A stretch of 64,000 nucleotides of DNA from NCBI GenBank assembly GCA_963834405.1, contig CAWIBX010000005.1, positions 1,798,001 to 1,862,000 of the forward strand, in the 5' to 3' direction. Numbering within the stretch: position 1 is the stretch's first letter; each line of letters starts with the position of its first letter. Source of the stretch: Bog-473 sp963834405 (GTDB taxonomy: Bacteria > Actinomycetota > Acidimicrobiia > Acidimicrobiales > RAAP-2). A program made the position numbers and the translations under genes. Of this stretch, positions 33,828-42,807 are shown piece by piece. Below the pieces are notes generated by a model. It ran no database searches and had not been told where the DNA came from. It saw only the letters and a list, made by a program, of their open reading frames with translations.

Positions 33828-36800
33828 TATCCCGCTTCCTGCTGCTTACCGACTTACAGAAACTCGTCGGCGACCTCGAAGACGATCTGCGTAACCGTTG
33901 CACGGACGTTCGCGAAATCGACGCGGTGGGCCGAGCACAGTGGATCCGAGCCGAGAGTGCAGGCCGCACCGCGCAGTCGTACGAGAGTTGGCGCGAAGGC
34001 TGGATCACACAGGCTGCTGTGGCGTGGGTGCTTGCCTGCGTCTTCGTACGGTTTTGTGAGGACAACGGCCTCGTTGACGATCCACTGCTCTCCGGCGTTG
34101 GTGACCGACGAACCATCGCGCAAGACCACCGCCAACTCCACCTCCGGACGCACACCGCCGACAGCGATCGGGAATGGCTGCTCGCCGTCTTCGACCGGTA
34201 CCGACACCTCCCAGGGCTTGGCGAGATCCTTGGAACCCACAACCCGCTGTGGGAACTCGCACCCACAGCCGACGGAGCCCGACAGCTAGTCGAATTCTGG
34301 TGGAGAATCGATCCTGAGTCGGGCGCAATCATGCACGACTTCAACGATCTCAATTGGGACACACGATTCTTAGGTGATCTGTACCAAGACTTGTTGGAGT
34401 CAGCGCGCAAGACGTACGCACTGTTGCAGACCCCCGATTTCATTGAAGAGTTCATCCTCGACCGTACTCTTAGTCCTGCAATCGATGAGTTCGGAATCGA
34501 AGGAGTGACACTCATCGATCCGACTTGCGGATCGGGCCACTTCCTGCTGGGTGCCTTTACGCGGTTGTTCGCCGAGTGGCTTGTGCAGGCACCCGGAGAG
34601 AACCGCCGGGTCCTTGTGCAGCGAGCACTCGATGCCGTGAGTGGCATTGACGTCAATCCGTTTGCGGTCGCCATTGCCCGGTTCCGTCTCCTCGTTGCTG
34701 CCCTGAGGTCGGCGCGCGTGGACCGACTCGCAGGAGCGCCAGACTTTGCAACCCACGTCGCGACTGGTGACTCGCTGCTCCACGGAGTCCAAACCGGCCA
34801 GCTTTCCGGAACCGATACGCAGCACTTGGCGGTGCATCACTCCTACGCAAGTGAAGACCTAAGAGAAGCACGAGCAATCCTCTCGGCCCGATACAGTGCT
34901 GTCGTTGGCAATCCTCCCTACATCACACCCAAGGATCCAGCCCTCAACGACGCTTATCGGCGGATCTACTCGACCTGCTACCGCCAGTACGGCCTAGGCG
35001 TACCGTTCACAGAGAGGTTCTTCGACCTAGCGCAGGAAGCTGGCTTTGTCGGCATGATCACGGCCAACACCTTCATGAAGCGCGAGATGGGCAAAAAGTT
35101 GATTGAGCGCTTCCTCCCAAGCATCGATCTCACACACGTGATCGACACTTCGAGTGTTCCCTGGAGCGGTATTGCAACGGTGATCCTCGTGGGGCGTAAC
35201 CGCAAGCCTGTCGAGCAACGAATCCGAGCCGTGCTCGGCATCCGAGGTGAGCCCGCTCGCTCCTCGTCACCGCGAGGTTTGGTATGGGACGCCATCACCA
35301 CTCTCATTGATCGGCCAGGCACGGAGAATGAATTCGTAAGCGTCGTTGATCTCCCGCGAGTTCAACTCGCACGCCATCCCTGGAGTCTCGGCGGGGGCGG
35401 CGCAGCGGAGCTGAAAGTACTACTGGATGAGCGGGCCGATAGTACCCTCACAAGTTGCGTCCGCGTCATCGGCTACACCGGACAGACCAATGCCGACCCT
35501 GTGATGATCGGTCCCTCGGCCGCCTTCGTTCGGCATGGGATCCCGGAGCACATGCAACGACGATGGGTGGTCGGAGGGGAGGTCCGCGACTTCATCGTGC
35601 GTAACGGTGATCACGCACTTGTTCCCTACGACAATGACGGACTGATGCCGCTCGCTGAGATCCCTTCGGCTTACTATCGCTGGATCTGGCCGTTCCGGAC
35701 ATCCTTGTGGGCCAGGGCGACCTTCTCGAAAAAGTCATACCGCGAAGAGGGTCGGCCTTGGTGGGAGTGGCATCAGATCGCGCTGGATCGGCTACCACCA
35801 CCCTCGATCACCTTCGCCAACGTCGCAACCCACAACCACTTCGTCTTGGATGAGGACGGGCACCTATTCAACAGTCATGCACCGTTCGTAAAAATGAGAC
35901 TTGGCGCGAGCCGCCAGGAGCACCTCCAGTTGCTTCAGTTGCTTAACACCTCGTTGGCCGCCTTCTGGATGCGCCAAGTGATGCACTCGAAGGGAGCGCA
36001 GGGATTCGGCGAGGGCATAAAGGCCGAGCTTTGGGAGCAGTTTTTTGAGTACGACGGCATAAAGCTCCATGCATTTCCTCTCCCAAAGACTTTGCCTATA
36101 CACGGGTCACGACTCGCCGACCTTGCGGCCGAGAGAGCGAGACACTCGCCAGAGGCGATATGCCGGATCGGGGTGCCATCTCTCGACTCTCTTGCGACGG
36201 CAAGGATTCAGTACGACCGTCTAACTTCACAGCTCATAGGGCTCCAGGAAGAACTTGACTGGGAGTGCTACCTGCTTTTCGGGTTGGTTGACGGTTCCGC
36301 CATCTGTGCCGACGGCGTTCCCGAAGTGTGGCTCGGCCAGCGCGCATTTGAATTTGTGCTTGCGCGCCGGGTACAGAGCGGTGAGAAAACGGCCTGGTTC
36401 GAACGACATCGGTCCGTACCTCAGACGGAACTGCCGCCTGAGTGGCCGATCGAGTACCAGAAGATCGTCGATCGGCGAATTGAGCTAATCGAGACCGATC
36501 CAAATATCGGTCTGATCGAACGGCCGGAGTTCAAGCGACGGTGGGCGTCGGTGCCATGGGATGAACTTCAAGCGCTCGCGCTTCGTTCGTGGTTAAACGA
36601 TCGCTTGGAACATCCGAAGTACTGGCCCGAAGGACGGCTGACGACATGCGCTCGCCTGGCGGAAGCCGCCCGACTGGACGCCGACTTTATGCAGGTCGCT
36701 GCGCTCTACGCTGGGGCGGACTTCGACGTCGTGGATCTCATTGTCGAGCTTGTAGGGGACGAGGTCGTACCGTACCTCGCTGCGTGGCGTTATAAAGACT

Positions 36801-37291
36801 CAGGACTTCGGAAGCGAGCCGAGTGGGAACGCGCGTGGGAGATGCAGCGCGCCGAAGACGAGATCGACGCGCGCACAGATCTCTCGGCGGACGATCCTCA
36901 GTTCGCAACCTCAGACCGAGCTGTGGAGCTGAAGCGACAGCAGGTCGGAACGGTTGCAGCGCCCCCCAAGTATACGTCAGCGGACTTCAGGAGGGCTTCG
37001 TACTGGAAGCACCGCGGGAAGTTCGACGTCCCGAAGGAGCGCTTTATCTCATATCCGGATGCCGAGCGGGAGAACGATCCGACGCTCGTAATCGGATGGG
37101 CAGGCTGGGATTACCTCGAGCGAGCGCAGGCCCTTGCCGCTTGGTATTCGGAAGCTCGGGACAGTGGTGTGGACGGAAAGCGGCTCGTCCCAATGCTTGC
37201 TGGCATTTGGGAGCTTGTGCCATGGCTCCGTCAGTGGCATAACGATGTCGACCCGACCTTCGGCGAACGGTTAGCCCGGACCTTTCAGTAA
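33824..37291 (+). CDS. pglX: BREX type 2 adenine-specific methyltransferase PglX, C-terminus replaced by IS sequence
   Basis: A 1155-residue N6-adenine methyltransferase with motif I DPTCGSGHFLLGAF near residue 231 and motif IV GNPPYITPKD near 362. PglX marks host DNA and is essential for BREX defence in studied systems. GTG 33824 overlaps the pglW stop. The reading frame enters the IS1380 element at 37,275, so its last five residues (ARTFQ) and stop codon come from the IS end. The native C-terminus, 38 codons, survives beyond the IS at 38,933-39,049. Intact length would be 1188. Activity of the truncated form is uncertain. Confidence 0.92.
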   Translation: MISRFLLLTDLQKLVGDLEDDLRNRCTDVREIDAVGRAQWIRAESAGRTAQSYESWREGWITQAAVAWVLACVFVRFCEDNGLVDDPLLSGVGDRRTIAQDHRQLHLRTHTADSDREWLLAVFDRYRHLPGLGEILGTHNPLWELAPTADGARQLVEFWWRIDPESGAIMHDFNDLNWDTRFLGDLYQDLLESARKTYALLQTPDFIEEFILDRTLSPAIDEFGIEGVTLIDPTCGSGHFLLGAFTRLFAEWLVQAPGENRRVLVQRALDAVSGIDVNPFAVAIARFRLLVAALRSARVDRLAGAPDFATHVATGDSLLHGVQTGQLSGTDTQHLAVHHSYASEDLREARAILSARYSAVVGNPPYITPKDPALNDAYRRIYSTCYRQYGLGVPFTERFFDLAQEAGFVGMITANTFMKREMGKKLIERFLPSIDLTHVIDTSSVPWSGIATVILVGRNRKPVEQRIRAVLGIRGEPARSSSPRGLVWDAITTLIDRPGTENEFVSVVDLPRVQLARHPWSLGGGGAAELKVLLDERADSTLTSCVRVIGYTGQTNADPVMIGPSAAFVRHGIPEHMQRRWVVGGEVRDFIVRNGDHALVPYDNDGLMPLAEIPSAYYRWIWPFRTSLWARATFSKKSYREEGRPWWEWHQIALDRLPPPSITFANVATHNHFVLDEDGHLFNSHAPFVKMRLGASRQEHLQLLQLLNTSLAAFWMRQVMHSKGAQGFGEGIKAELWEQFFEYDGIKLHAFPLPKTLPIHGSRLADLAAERARHSPEAICRIGVPSLDSLATARIQYDRLTSQLIGLQEELDWECYLLFGLVDGSAICADGVPEVWLGQRAFEFVLARRVQSGEKTAWFERHRSVPQTELPPEWPIEYQKIVDRRIELIETDPNIGLIERPEFKRRWASVPWDELQALALRSWLNDRLEHPKYWPEGRLTTCARLAEAARLDADFMQVAALYAGADFDVVDLIVELVGDEVVPYLAAWRYKDSGLRKRAEWERAWEMQRAEDEIDARTDLSADDPQFATSDRAVELKRQQVGTVAAPPKYTSADFRRASYWKHRGKFDVPKERFISYPDAERENDPTLVIGWAGWDYLERAQALAAWYSEARDSGVDGKRLVPMLAGIWELVPWLRQWHNDVDPTFGERLARTFQ
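37271..37274. repeat. Target-site duplication TTAG (left copy)
   Basis: TTAG precedes the left IS end and is repeated at 38930-38933 immediately after the right end. Joining the two flanks with one TTAG restores an uninterrupted pglX frame, which confirms the boundaries. Confidence 0.9.
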
Positions 37292-37294
37292 CTC
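37275..37294 (+). repeat. IS left terminal inverted repeat
   Basis: Begins CCCGGACCTT and is identical over 20 bases to the reverse complement of 38910-38929. It supplies the last codons and TAA stop of the truncated pglX. Confidence 0.92.
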
Positions 37295-37392
37295 CGGTCT
37301 GATACGACGCAAAGACGCGGAAAAGCCCTTCTGCTCTGGGAAACTTGTGGTTGCGAAGCAACAAACATCCCCGAGAGAAGGGCACTTCCAAG

Positions 37393-38727
37393 ATGAAGCG
37401 TACAGCGCGTCGACCCCGCGTGATGGTGACCACTGGCGGCACGGGTGTGGTGGCCCATGTCGGGGCCCGCTTGCTCTGTGAACTGGCCGAGGAGTTCTCC
37501 TTGACCGAGCAGCTCTCGGCTGCCATGGCGCCGACCAAGCAGCGCCGGCGCGGCCATGACCGTGGCGAGGTGCTCGTTGACCTGGCCGTCGCCCTGGCCG
37601 ACGGCGCGACGACCATCAGTGACCTGCGGGTGCTCTCCGACCAGCCCGCGCTCTTCGGCAAGGTGGCCTCGGTGCCGACGGCCTGGCGCACCCTCGAGGC
37701 CATCGACGAGGAGGTCTTGGCGCGCATCGCTGACGCCCGGGCCAAGGCGCGCCGAGCGGCGTGGGCGGCGGGGATGGACCCGGGCTTCTACGTGATCGAC
37801 ATCGACGGCACCTTGGTGGACGCCCATTCGGAGAAGGAAGAGGCCACTCCCACCTACAAGCGCGGCTTCGGCTTCTATCCCCTCGTCGCCTACCTCGATG
37901 CCACCGGCGAAGCCCTGGCGGGGTTGCTGCGCCCGGGGAACTCCGGCTCGGGCACCGGCGAGGACCACATCTGTGTGCTCGATGCCTCCTTGGCCCAGCT
38001 GCCCATCGACCCCGCTCACCACGAGGTCATCGTCCGCACCGACTCGGGCGGGACGTCACACGCGCTGGCCCAGGCCTGTCGAGAACGTGGCGTGCGCTTC
38101 GTCGGCGGCTTCCGCCTCAAGGCGCCCTTGGCCCAGGTCGTGACCACGGTGCCCAAAAGGCGCTGGAAAAAGGCCGTTTCCTCGGATGGAACCGAAGAGC
38201 TCGAGACGGGCCAGGTGGCAGAGGTGACCGACCTGGTGGACCTGTCGGCCTGGCCCGAGGGCACGCGCATGATCGCCCGGCGCGAGCTACCCCACCCCGG
38301 CGCCCAGCTCCACTTCACCGACGTGGACGGCTACCGCTACCAGGTCTTCGTCACCGACCTGGCCGATGCCGACATCTGCTATCTCGAAGCGCTCTTCCGC
38401 GGTCGCGGGCGCGTCGAATGCGCCATCCGCGATGCCAAGGACACCGGACTGGCCAACATGCCCAGCCACAGCTTCGCCATCAACGCGGCCTGGCTCGCCG
38501 TCGTGCTCATCGCCTCTGACCTGTTGGCCTGGCTGAAGGCGCTCTGCCTCGAGGGCGAGCTGGCCCGGGCCGAACCCAAGCGACTGCGCTACACGCTCTT
38601 GCACGCCGCAGGGATCCTTGTCTCTTCGGCTCGGCGTCGCAGCGTGCGCATCGCCGCCGCCTGGCCCTGGGCAGACGACCTCGTCGCCGCCTTCGGGCGA
38701 CTGCCGTCGTGGGCGACCATCACCTGA
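37393..38727 (+). CDS. IS1380-family transposase
   Basis: A 444-residue DDE transposase starting at ATG 37393 (MKRTARRPRV). The catalytic triad is visible as Asp in VIDIDGTLVDAHSEKE, Asp in VIVRTDSGGTSHA and Glu in GRGRVECAIRDAKDTG. The N-terminal GARLLCELAEEFSLTEQLS segment and the C-terminal helical part are complete, so the element is probably active. Upstream inside the IS is a small GTTGC-GAA-GCAAC hairpin. Codon use is more uniformly GC-rich than in the surrounding BREX genes, consistent with a different origin. Confidence 0.92.
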   Translation: MKRTARRPRVMVTTGGTGVVAHVGARLLCELAEEFSLTEQLSAAMAPTKQRRRGHDRGEVLVDLAVALADGATTISDLRVLSDQPALFGKVASVPTAWRTLEAIDEEVLARIADARAKARRAAWAAGMDPGFYVIDIDGTLVDAHSEKEEATPTYKRGFGFYPLVAYLDATGEALAGLLRPGNSGSGTGEDHICVLDASLAQLPIDPAHHEVIVRTDSGGTSHALAQACRERGVRFVGGFRLKAPLAQVVTTVPKRRWKKAVSSDGTEELETGQVAEVTDLVDLSAWPEGTRMIARRELPHPGAQLHFTDVDGYRYQVFVTDLADADICYLEALFRGRGRVECAIRDAKDTGLANMPSHSFAINAAWLAVVLIASDLLAWLKALCLEGELARAEPKRLRYTLLHAAGILVSSARRRSVRIAAAWPWADDLVAAFGRLPSWATIT

Positions 38728-38909
38728 GCAACCCCTGAACCCTTTGCTCGAGGACGACTGGCTCGACCAACACGTCCTCGAACTCGAATGCAGAGGTCCT
38801 CGATGAGTCTGAAGGGTCGTCCGAACCCCCTTACGCCTTTATCCCGAGGTTCCGACCCCGCGTCAGGCGCGACGTGCACCTACTGTCGATGCCCAGATCC
38901 CATCAGCAA

Positions 38910-38929
38910 GAGTTACTGAAAGGTCCGGG
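38910..38929 (-). repeat. IS right terminal inverted repeat
   Basis: Reverse complement begins CCCGGACCTT and matches 37275-37294 over 20 bases. The 180 bases between the transposase stop and this repeat hold no gene. Confidence 0.92.
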
Positions 38930-38933
38930 TTAG
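38930..38933. repeat. Target-site duplication TTAG (right copy)
   Basis: Second copy of the TTAG at 37271-37274, directly abutting the right IS end. Confidence 0.9.
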
Positions 38934-39049
38934 GTGACTTCTTTGCGTCCTTTACCACCGGACGGGCCGGCGCGCTGGGATGGACGACCCAGGAGTTGGC
39001 CGGGTGGCGGCCTCCGACTTTGGTCCGAGGGCGGCGCCGAAACTCGTGA
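38933..39049 (+). pseudogene. pglX: Detached 3' end of pglX (38 codons plus stop)
   Basis: Read on from the codon TTA at 37271, this gives GDFFASFTTGRAGALGWTTQ, then ELAGWRPPTLVRGRRRNS and a TGA stop. The GDFF, WRPP and RR patterns are those I know from intact PglX C-termini. It has no start codon of its own and is now untranslated. The 89 bases from here to pglY hold only a GAAGGAG site before the pglY ATG. Confidence 0.88.
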
Positions 39050-39138
39050 GGGTCGATGCTAGGTAACGGCTACAGCAGTGTGGAGCCCTACATGACGCGT
39101 CGAGCACGCGCTGAACGACGAAGGAGCTGGGGTCACTT

Positions 39139-42100
39139 ATGACCGAGACGTTGCTGCGAGAGCTCATCAATATCCCGACGGAGGTCCACCGGGGCGACTT
39201 TGTCATCAGCTTGGAGGATGGGGTTGCCCGGGCGGAACAGACGCTTCGCGAGTACGTCGTGACGGACGAGCTTGAAGGTTGCTTTGACGAAGCCGTCGCG
39301 CTTATCGCAAGCGCCATTGAGCAGCGAGCTTCGCGCGGTGCATATCTGCACGGGAGCTTCGGATCCGGCAAGAGTCACTTCATGGCCGTTCTGCACCTCC
39401 TTCTCCAAGGAAATCCGCTGGCGCGTTCCAAACGGAAGCTCGACGCCGTCGCTGCACGCGCCGATGCTCGCCTGGGCGGGCGGAAGTTCCTGCTAGTGCC
39501 GTACCACATGATCGGCGCTGCGTCGATGGAGTCGGCCGTGCTCGGCGGCTACGTCGATCACGTCCGGGAGTTGCACCCCGATGAGCCTCTACCCGCCGTG
39601 TACCTCGCTGACGGGATCATCGACGATGCCCGGCGACTTCGCGATCGGATGCTTGACGAGGCATTCTTTGCCGGCCTCGCCGGCGAGACCTCAGGGGGCG
39701 GTTGGGGCAAGCTCGCCGGTGCCTGGGACGCGGCATCGTTCGAGGCGGCATGCGCCTCGGCGCCCGGTAGCCCAGAGCGAGACCGACTCGTGAGCGCTCT
39801 GGTCGCGGCCTATTTCTCCCATGTCCCCGGTGGCACCAAAGCCTCGGGGGAGGGCTTCGTCCCATTCGACGATGGTCTCAGCGCGATCAGTCGGCACGCC
39901 AAGGCGCTTGGGTACGACGCCGTGATCCTGTTCCTTGACGAGTTGGTCCTCTGGCTGGCGAGTCGGATGGCCGACCCGGCCTTCGTCACGCGCGAGGGAC
40001 CTAAGGTGGCCAAGCTCGTCGAAGCCGCATCCCCTGACCGACCGGCGCCAATTGTCAGTTTCATCGCTCGCCAGCGCGACCTGCGAGACCTGGTCGGCGA
40101 GCACGTGCCTGGCGCCGATCAACTCAACTTCAGCGAGATCCTCAAGTGGTGGGAAGGCCGGTTCGACACGATTCGCCTTGAGGACCGCAACCTTCCCGCC
40201 GTTGTCGAGCAACGGCTGCTCGAGCCGAAGTCAGACATCGCTCGCGAGCAACTCGACCGGGCTTTCGAGGCAACCACGGGCCGAGCTGGCGAACGTGTCG
40301 TCGACACGCTCCTGACTGGACAGGCCGACCGAGCGGCCTTCCGGCGCGTCTATCCCTTCAGCCCGGCACTCGTCAGTGCGCTCGTCGATCTCTCCTCTGC
40401 TCTGCAACGTGAACGCACCGCACTGCGCGTCATGGCCGAGCTGCTCGCTAAGAAGCGCAACGAACTGAAGGTCGGCGACCTCGTTGCCATCGGCGACATG
40501 TATGACGTGATCGCCGAGGGAAACGAGCCATTCACGGAGCAGATGAAGGAGACCTGGGCGGCCGCAGATCGCCTGTACCGCACGAAGTTCCGCCCCTTGC
40601 TCCTCGCTGCGCACAATCTGCCGTTGGACACAACAGACATCGATTCCTCGCATCCTTTCGTAACTGACGATCGGCTCGTCAAGACACTGCTTCTCGCGGC
40701 ACTTGTGCCCGGCAGCACAGCGCTAGGCGCGCTCACCGTCAGCCGCCTCGCGGCGCTGAACCACGGGTCGATTCGCACACCGATTCCTGGCGAGGAACGG
40801 AGTGTCGTCCTCAAGAAGCTTCGGGATTGGGCCGGTAACATCGGAGAGTTGAAGCTTGACGGCGATCCGGCCGATCCCATCGTATCGGTGCAGCTCTCGG
40901 GCGTGGACACGGCCTCGATCATTGAGCGGGCAAGGATCATCGACGACGCAAGCGGTGGGGCCCGACGCCGCAAGCTGCGCGAACTGCTGTTCGAGGCGCT
41001 AGGAGTGACCGACAACGGCGGCCTCTTACCCCCGACTCAAAGGTGGATCTGGCGCGGCACGCGGCGCACGATAGACGTCGTATTCGGCAACGTTGTCGAC
41101 CGTACCGATATCCCCGACACCACCCTAGAGTCAGGTCAGCAGCCGAAAGTTGTCATCGACTTCCCCTTCGACCCGCGCGGTCGTTCGCCGCGTGACGATC
41201 TCGCACGACTCGAGGACTACCTAGCGGAGCACCCGCCGACTCGCACGCTCTGCTGGCTCCCGAACTTTCTGACTCAGCGAAGCCTGTCCGATCTCGGCGA
41301 CCTCGTTGTACTCGACCATCTCCTCACCGGGGAGAACTTCAATCAGAACGCCTCCCACCTGTCGCCAGTCGACCGAGCCTCGGCCCGATCACTGCTCGAC
41401 AACCAGGCCCGAATGCTGCGCCAACGCCTACTCGGCGTGCTACATCAGGCCTACGCCGTTGAGGAACCGCAAGCGATCGCCGTCGAGGTTACGCTCGGTG
41501 CGGACGACCAGTTTCGATCCCTCGATCCCACCCTCACTGTTCGACCGCCGGTCGCAACAACACTCGGCGAAGCTTTCGAGAAGATCCTCAACCAGCAGTT
41601 CGCCCACTACTGGCCCGCGCATCCTGACTTCGGTGACGAGGTTCGCCCGGCGGAGCTGCGAACTACCCTTGCGGTCGTCGAACGGGCGGCGCGCGATCGA
41701 GCTGACCGCGTCGATGTCGAACAGCCGCAGCGCAAGGCCCTACGACGCGTCGCGAACCCCTTGCGTCTTGGCACCATGCACGAAGCCCACTTCGTCCCCG
41801 AAAGACACTGGCAAGACCACTTCGCGCAACGCGAGGCTGCCGACCGGCCGCCAGCGCTCACAGTGGGGTTGCTCCGCACCTGGATGGACATGCCGTCGCC
41901 GATGGGGCTGCCGCCAGACATCCAGGATCTCGTGATCTGTGCGTTTGCAGCACAAACGGACCGTGTCTTCCTCCACCTCGGCGCGCCACAGCGACCGGAG
42001 ATCGGTCGCCTCGACGATGACTGGGAGCTCCATACGCAGCAGCTTCCCAGCGATGCGGCCTGGCGAATTGCCGTCGATCGAGCAGCCGAAATCTTCGGTC

Positions 42101-42807
42101 TCGTGGCGAGTCCGCTTGTATCCGCTGCTGGCGTAGCGAAGCTAGTCGCGGAGCTCCGGATGGCAGCGTCCGAGCATCGCGCCGTTGCTGGCACCCTCGA
42201 TTTGGAGCTTCGCGCCCGCCTCACCGCCCTTGGCTTGCCGAGTGATGGCGATCGGGCGCGCACAGCCACCGCGGCGCGCGCACTCCTCGATGAACTCGCG
42301 ACCGCCGAAGAACGCGAGGTTATCCCCACATTGGCAAACGCGGTGGTCCCGACGAGCTGCCCGGCGATAGGTGCGTCCATCACCCGTTCCCGTGATGCCG
42401 CTGACGCGCTGCGGGAGAGGAACTGGCAGCTCGTCGGCGCTGCCACCAGTCTCACCGACGAGCGGGCGGTACAAGCAGAGGCTCTCACTGCCAAGCTGCA
42501 CGAGGCGCTCACTTTTGATGAGCATGCCATCCGTCTAGCCGACACCCTTGCCCAAATCGAGGCCATGGCCACTCAGCTCGTCACGCAAAGGACCGCCGAT
42601 GGTAGCGAAGCTGTGCCGCTGCCCGCAGATCCGTCCTTAACCGTCGTCGAACATGGCGCGGAGCGCGGTCTCGACCGTGACCACGCCCTCGAGGTCCTGG
42701 GGCAGCTAGGAGCTCGCATCCGCGCCGACACTCTGCTCGACCTCTCCTGGCGCATCATTTCTACCAGCGACAACGCCGATCCCAAGGACGAAAGCGGCGG
42801 CCGATGA
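39139..42807 (+). CDS. pglY: BREX type 2 ATPase PglY
   Basis: A 1222-residue P-loop ATPase: Walker A YLHGSFGSGKSHFMAVLH near residue 71 and Walker B VILFLDELVLWLASR near 261. The N-terminal LLRELINIPTEVHRGDFVI is typical of the PglY/BrxC group. It is thought to form the large ATPase core of the BREX complex. ATG 39139 follows AAGGAG by 13 bases. Its expression now depends on transcription through or from the IS1380 element upstream. It overlaps pglZ by ATGA. Confidence 0.92.
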   Translation: MTETLLRELINIPTEVHRGDFVISLEDGVARAEQTLREYVVTDELEGCFDEAVALIASAIEQRASRGAYLHGSFGSGKSHFMAVLHLLLQGNPLARSKRKLDAVAARADARLGGRKFLLVPYHMIGAASMESAVLGGYVDHVRELHPDEPLPAVYLADGIIDDARRLRDRMLDEAFFAGLAGETSGGGWGKLAGAWDAASFEAACASAPGSPERDRLVSALVAAYFSHVPGGTKASGEGFVPFDDGLSAISRHAKALGYDAVILFLDELVLWLASRMADPAFVTREGPKVAKLVEAASPDRPAPIVSFIARQRDLRDLVGEHVPGADQLNFSEILKWWEGRFDTIRLEDRNLPAVVEQRLLEPKSDIAREQLDRAFEATTGRAGERVVDTLLTGQADRAAFRRVYPFSPALVSALVDLSSALQRERTALRVMAELLAKKRNELKVGDLVAIGDMYDVIAEGNEPFTEQMKETWAAADRLYRTKFRPLLLAAHNLPLDTTDIDSSHPFVTDDRLVKTLLLAALVPGSTALGALTVSRLAALNHGSIRTPIPGEERSVVLKKLRDWAGNIGELKLDGDPADPIVSVQLSGVDTASIIERARIIDDASGGARRRKLRELLFEALGVTDNGGLLPPTQRWIWRGTRRTIDVVFGNVVDRTDIPDTTLESGQQPKVVIDFPFDPRGRSPRDDLARLEDYLAEHPPTRTLCWLPNFLTQRSLSDLGDLVVLDHLLTGENFNQNASHLSPVDRASARSLLDNQARMLRQRLLGVLHQAYAVEEPQAIAVEVTLGADDQFRSLDPTLTVRPPVATTLGEAFEKILNQQFAHYWPAHPDFGDEVRPAELRTTLAVVERAARDRADRVDVEQPQRKALRRVANPLRLGTMHEAHFVPERHWQDHFAQREAADRPPALTVGLLRTWMDMPSPMGLPPDIQDLVICAFAAQTDRVFLHLGAPQRPEIGRLDDDWELHTQQLPSDAAWRIAVDRAAEIFGLVASPLVSAAGVAKLVAELRMAASEHRAVAGTLDLELRARLTALGLPSDGDRARTATAARALLDELATAEEREVIPTLANAVVPTSCPAIGASITRSRDAADALRERNWQLVGAATSLTDERAVQAEALTAKLHEALTFDEHAIRLADTLAQIEAMATQLVTQRTADGSEAVPLPADPSLTVVEHGAERGLDRDHALEVLGQLGARIRADTLLDLSWRIISTSDNADPKDESGGR

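Larger units (their letters stand above)
37275..38929 (+). mobile_element. IS1380-family insertion sequence inserted in pglX
   Basis: A 1655-base element bounded by 20-base perfect terminal inverted repeats and a 4-base TTAG duplication, containing one transposase gene in the same direction as the BREX operon. Length and transposase match the IS1380 family. It splits pglX near its 3' end and separates it from pglY. Because the ends and duplication are intact, insertion looks recent and precise excision would restore pglX. Confidence 0.92.
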
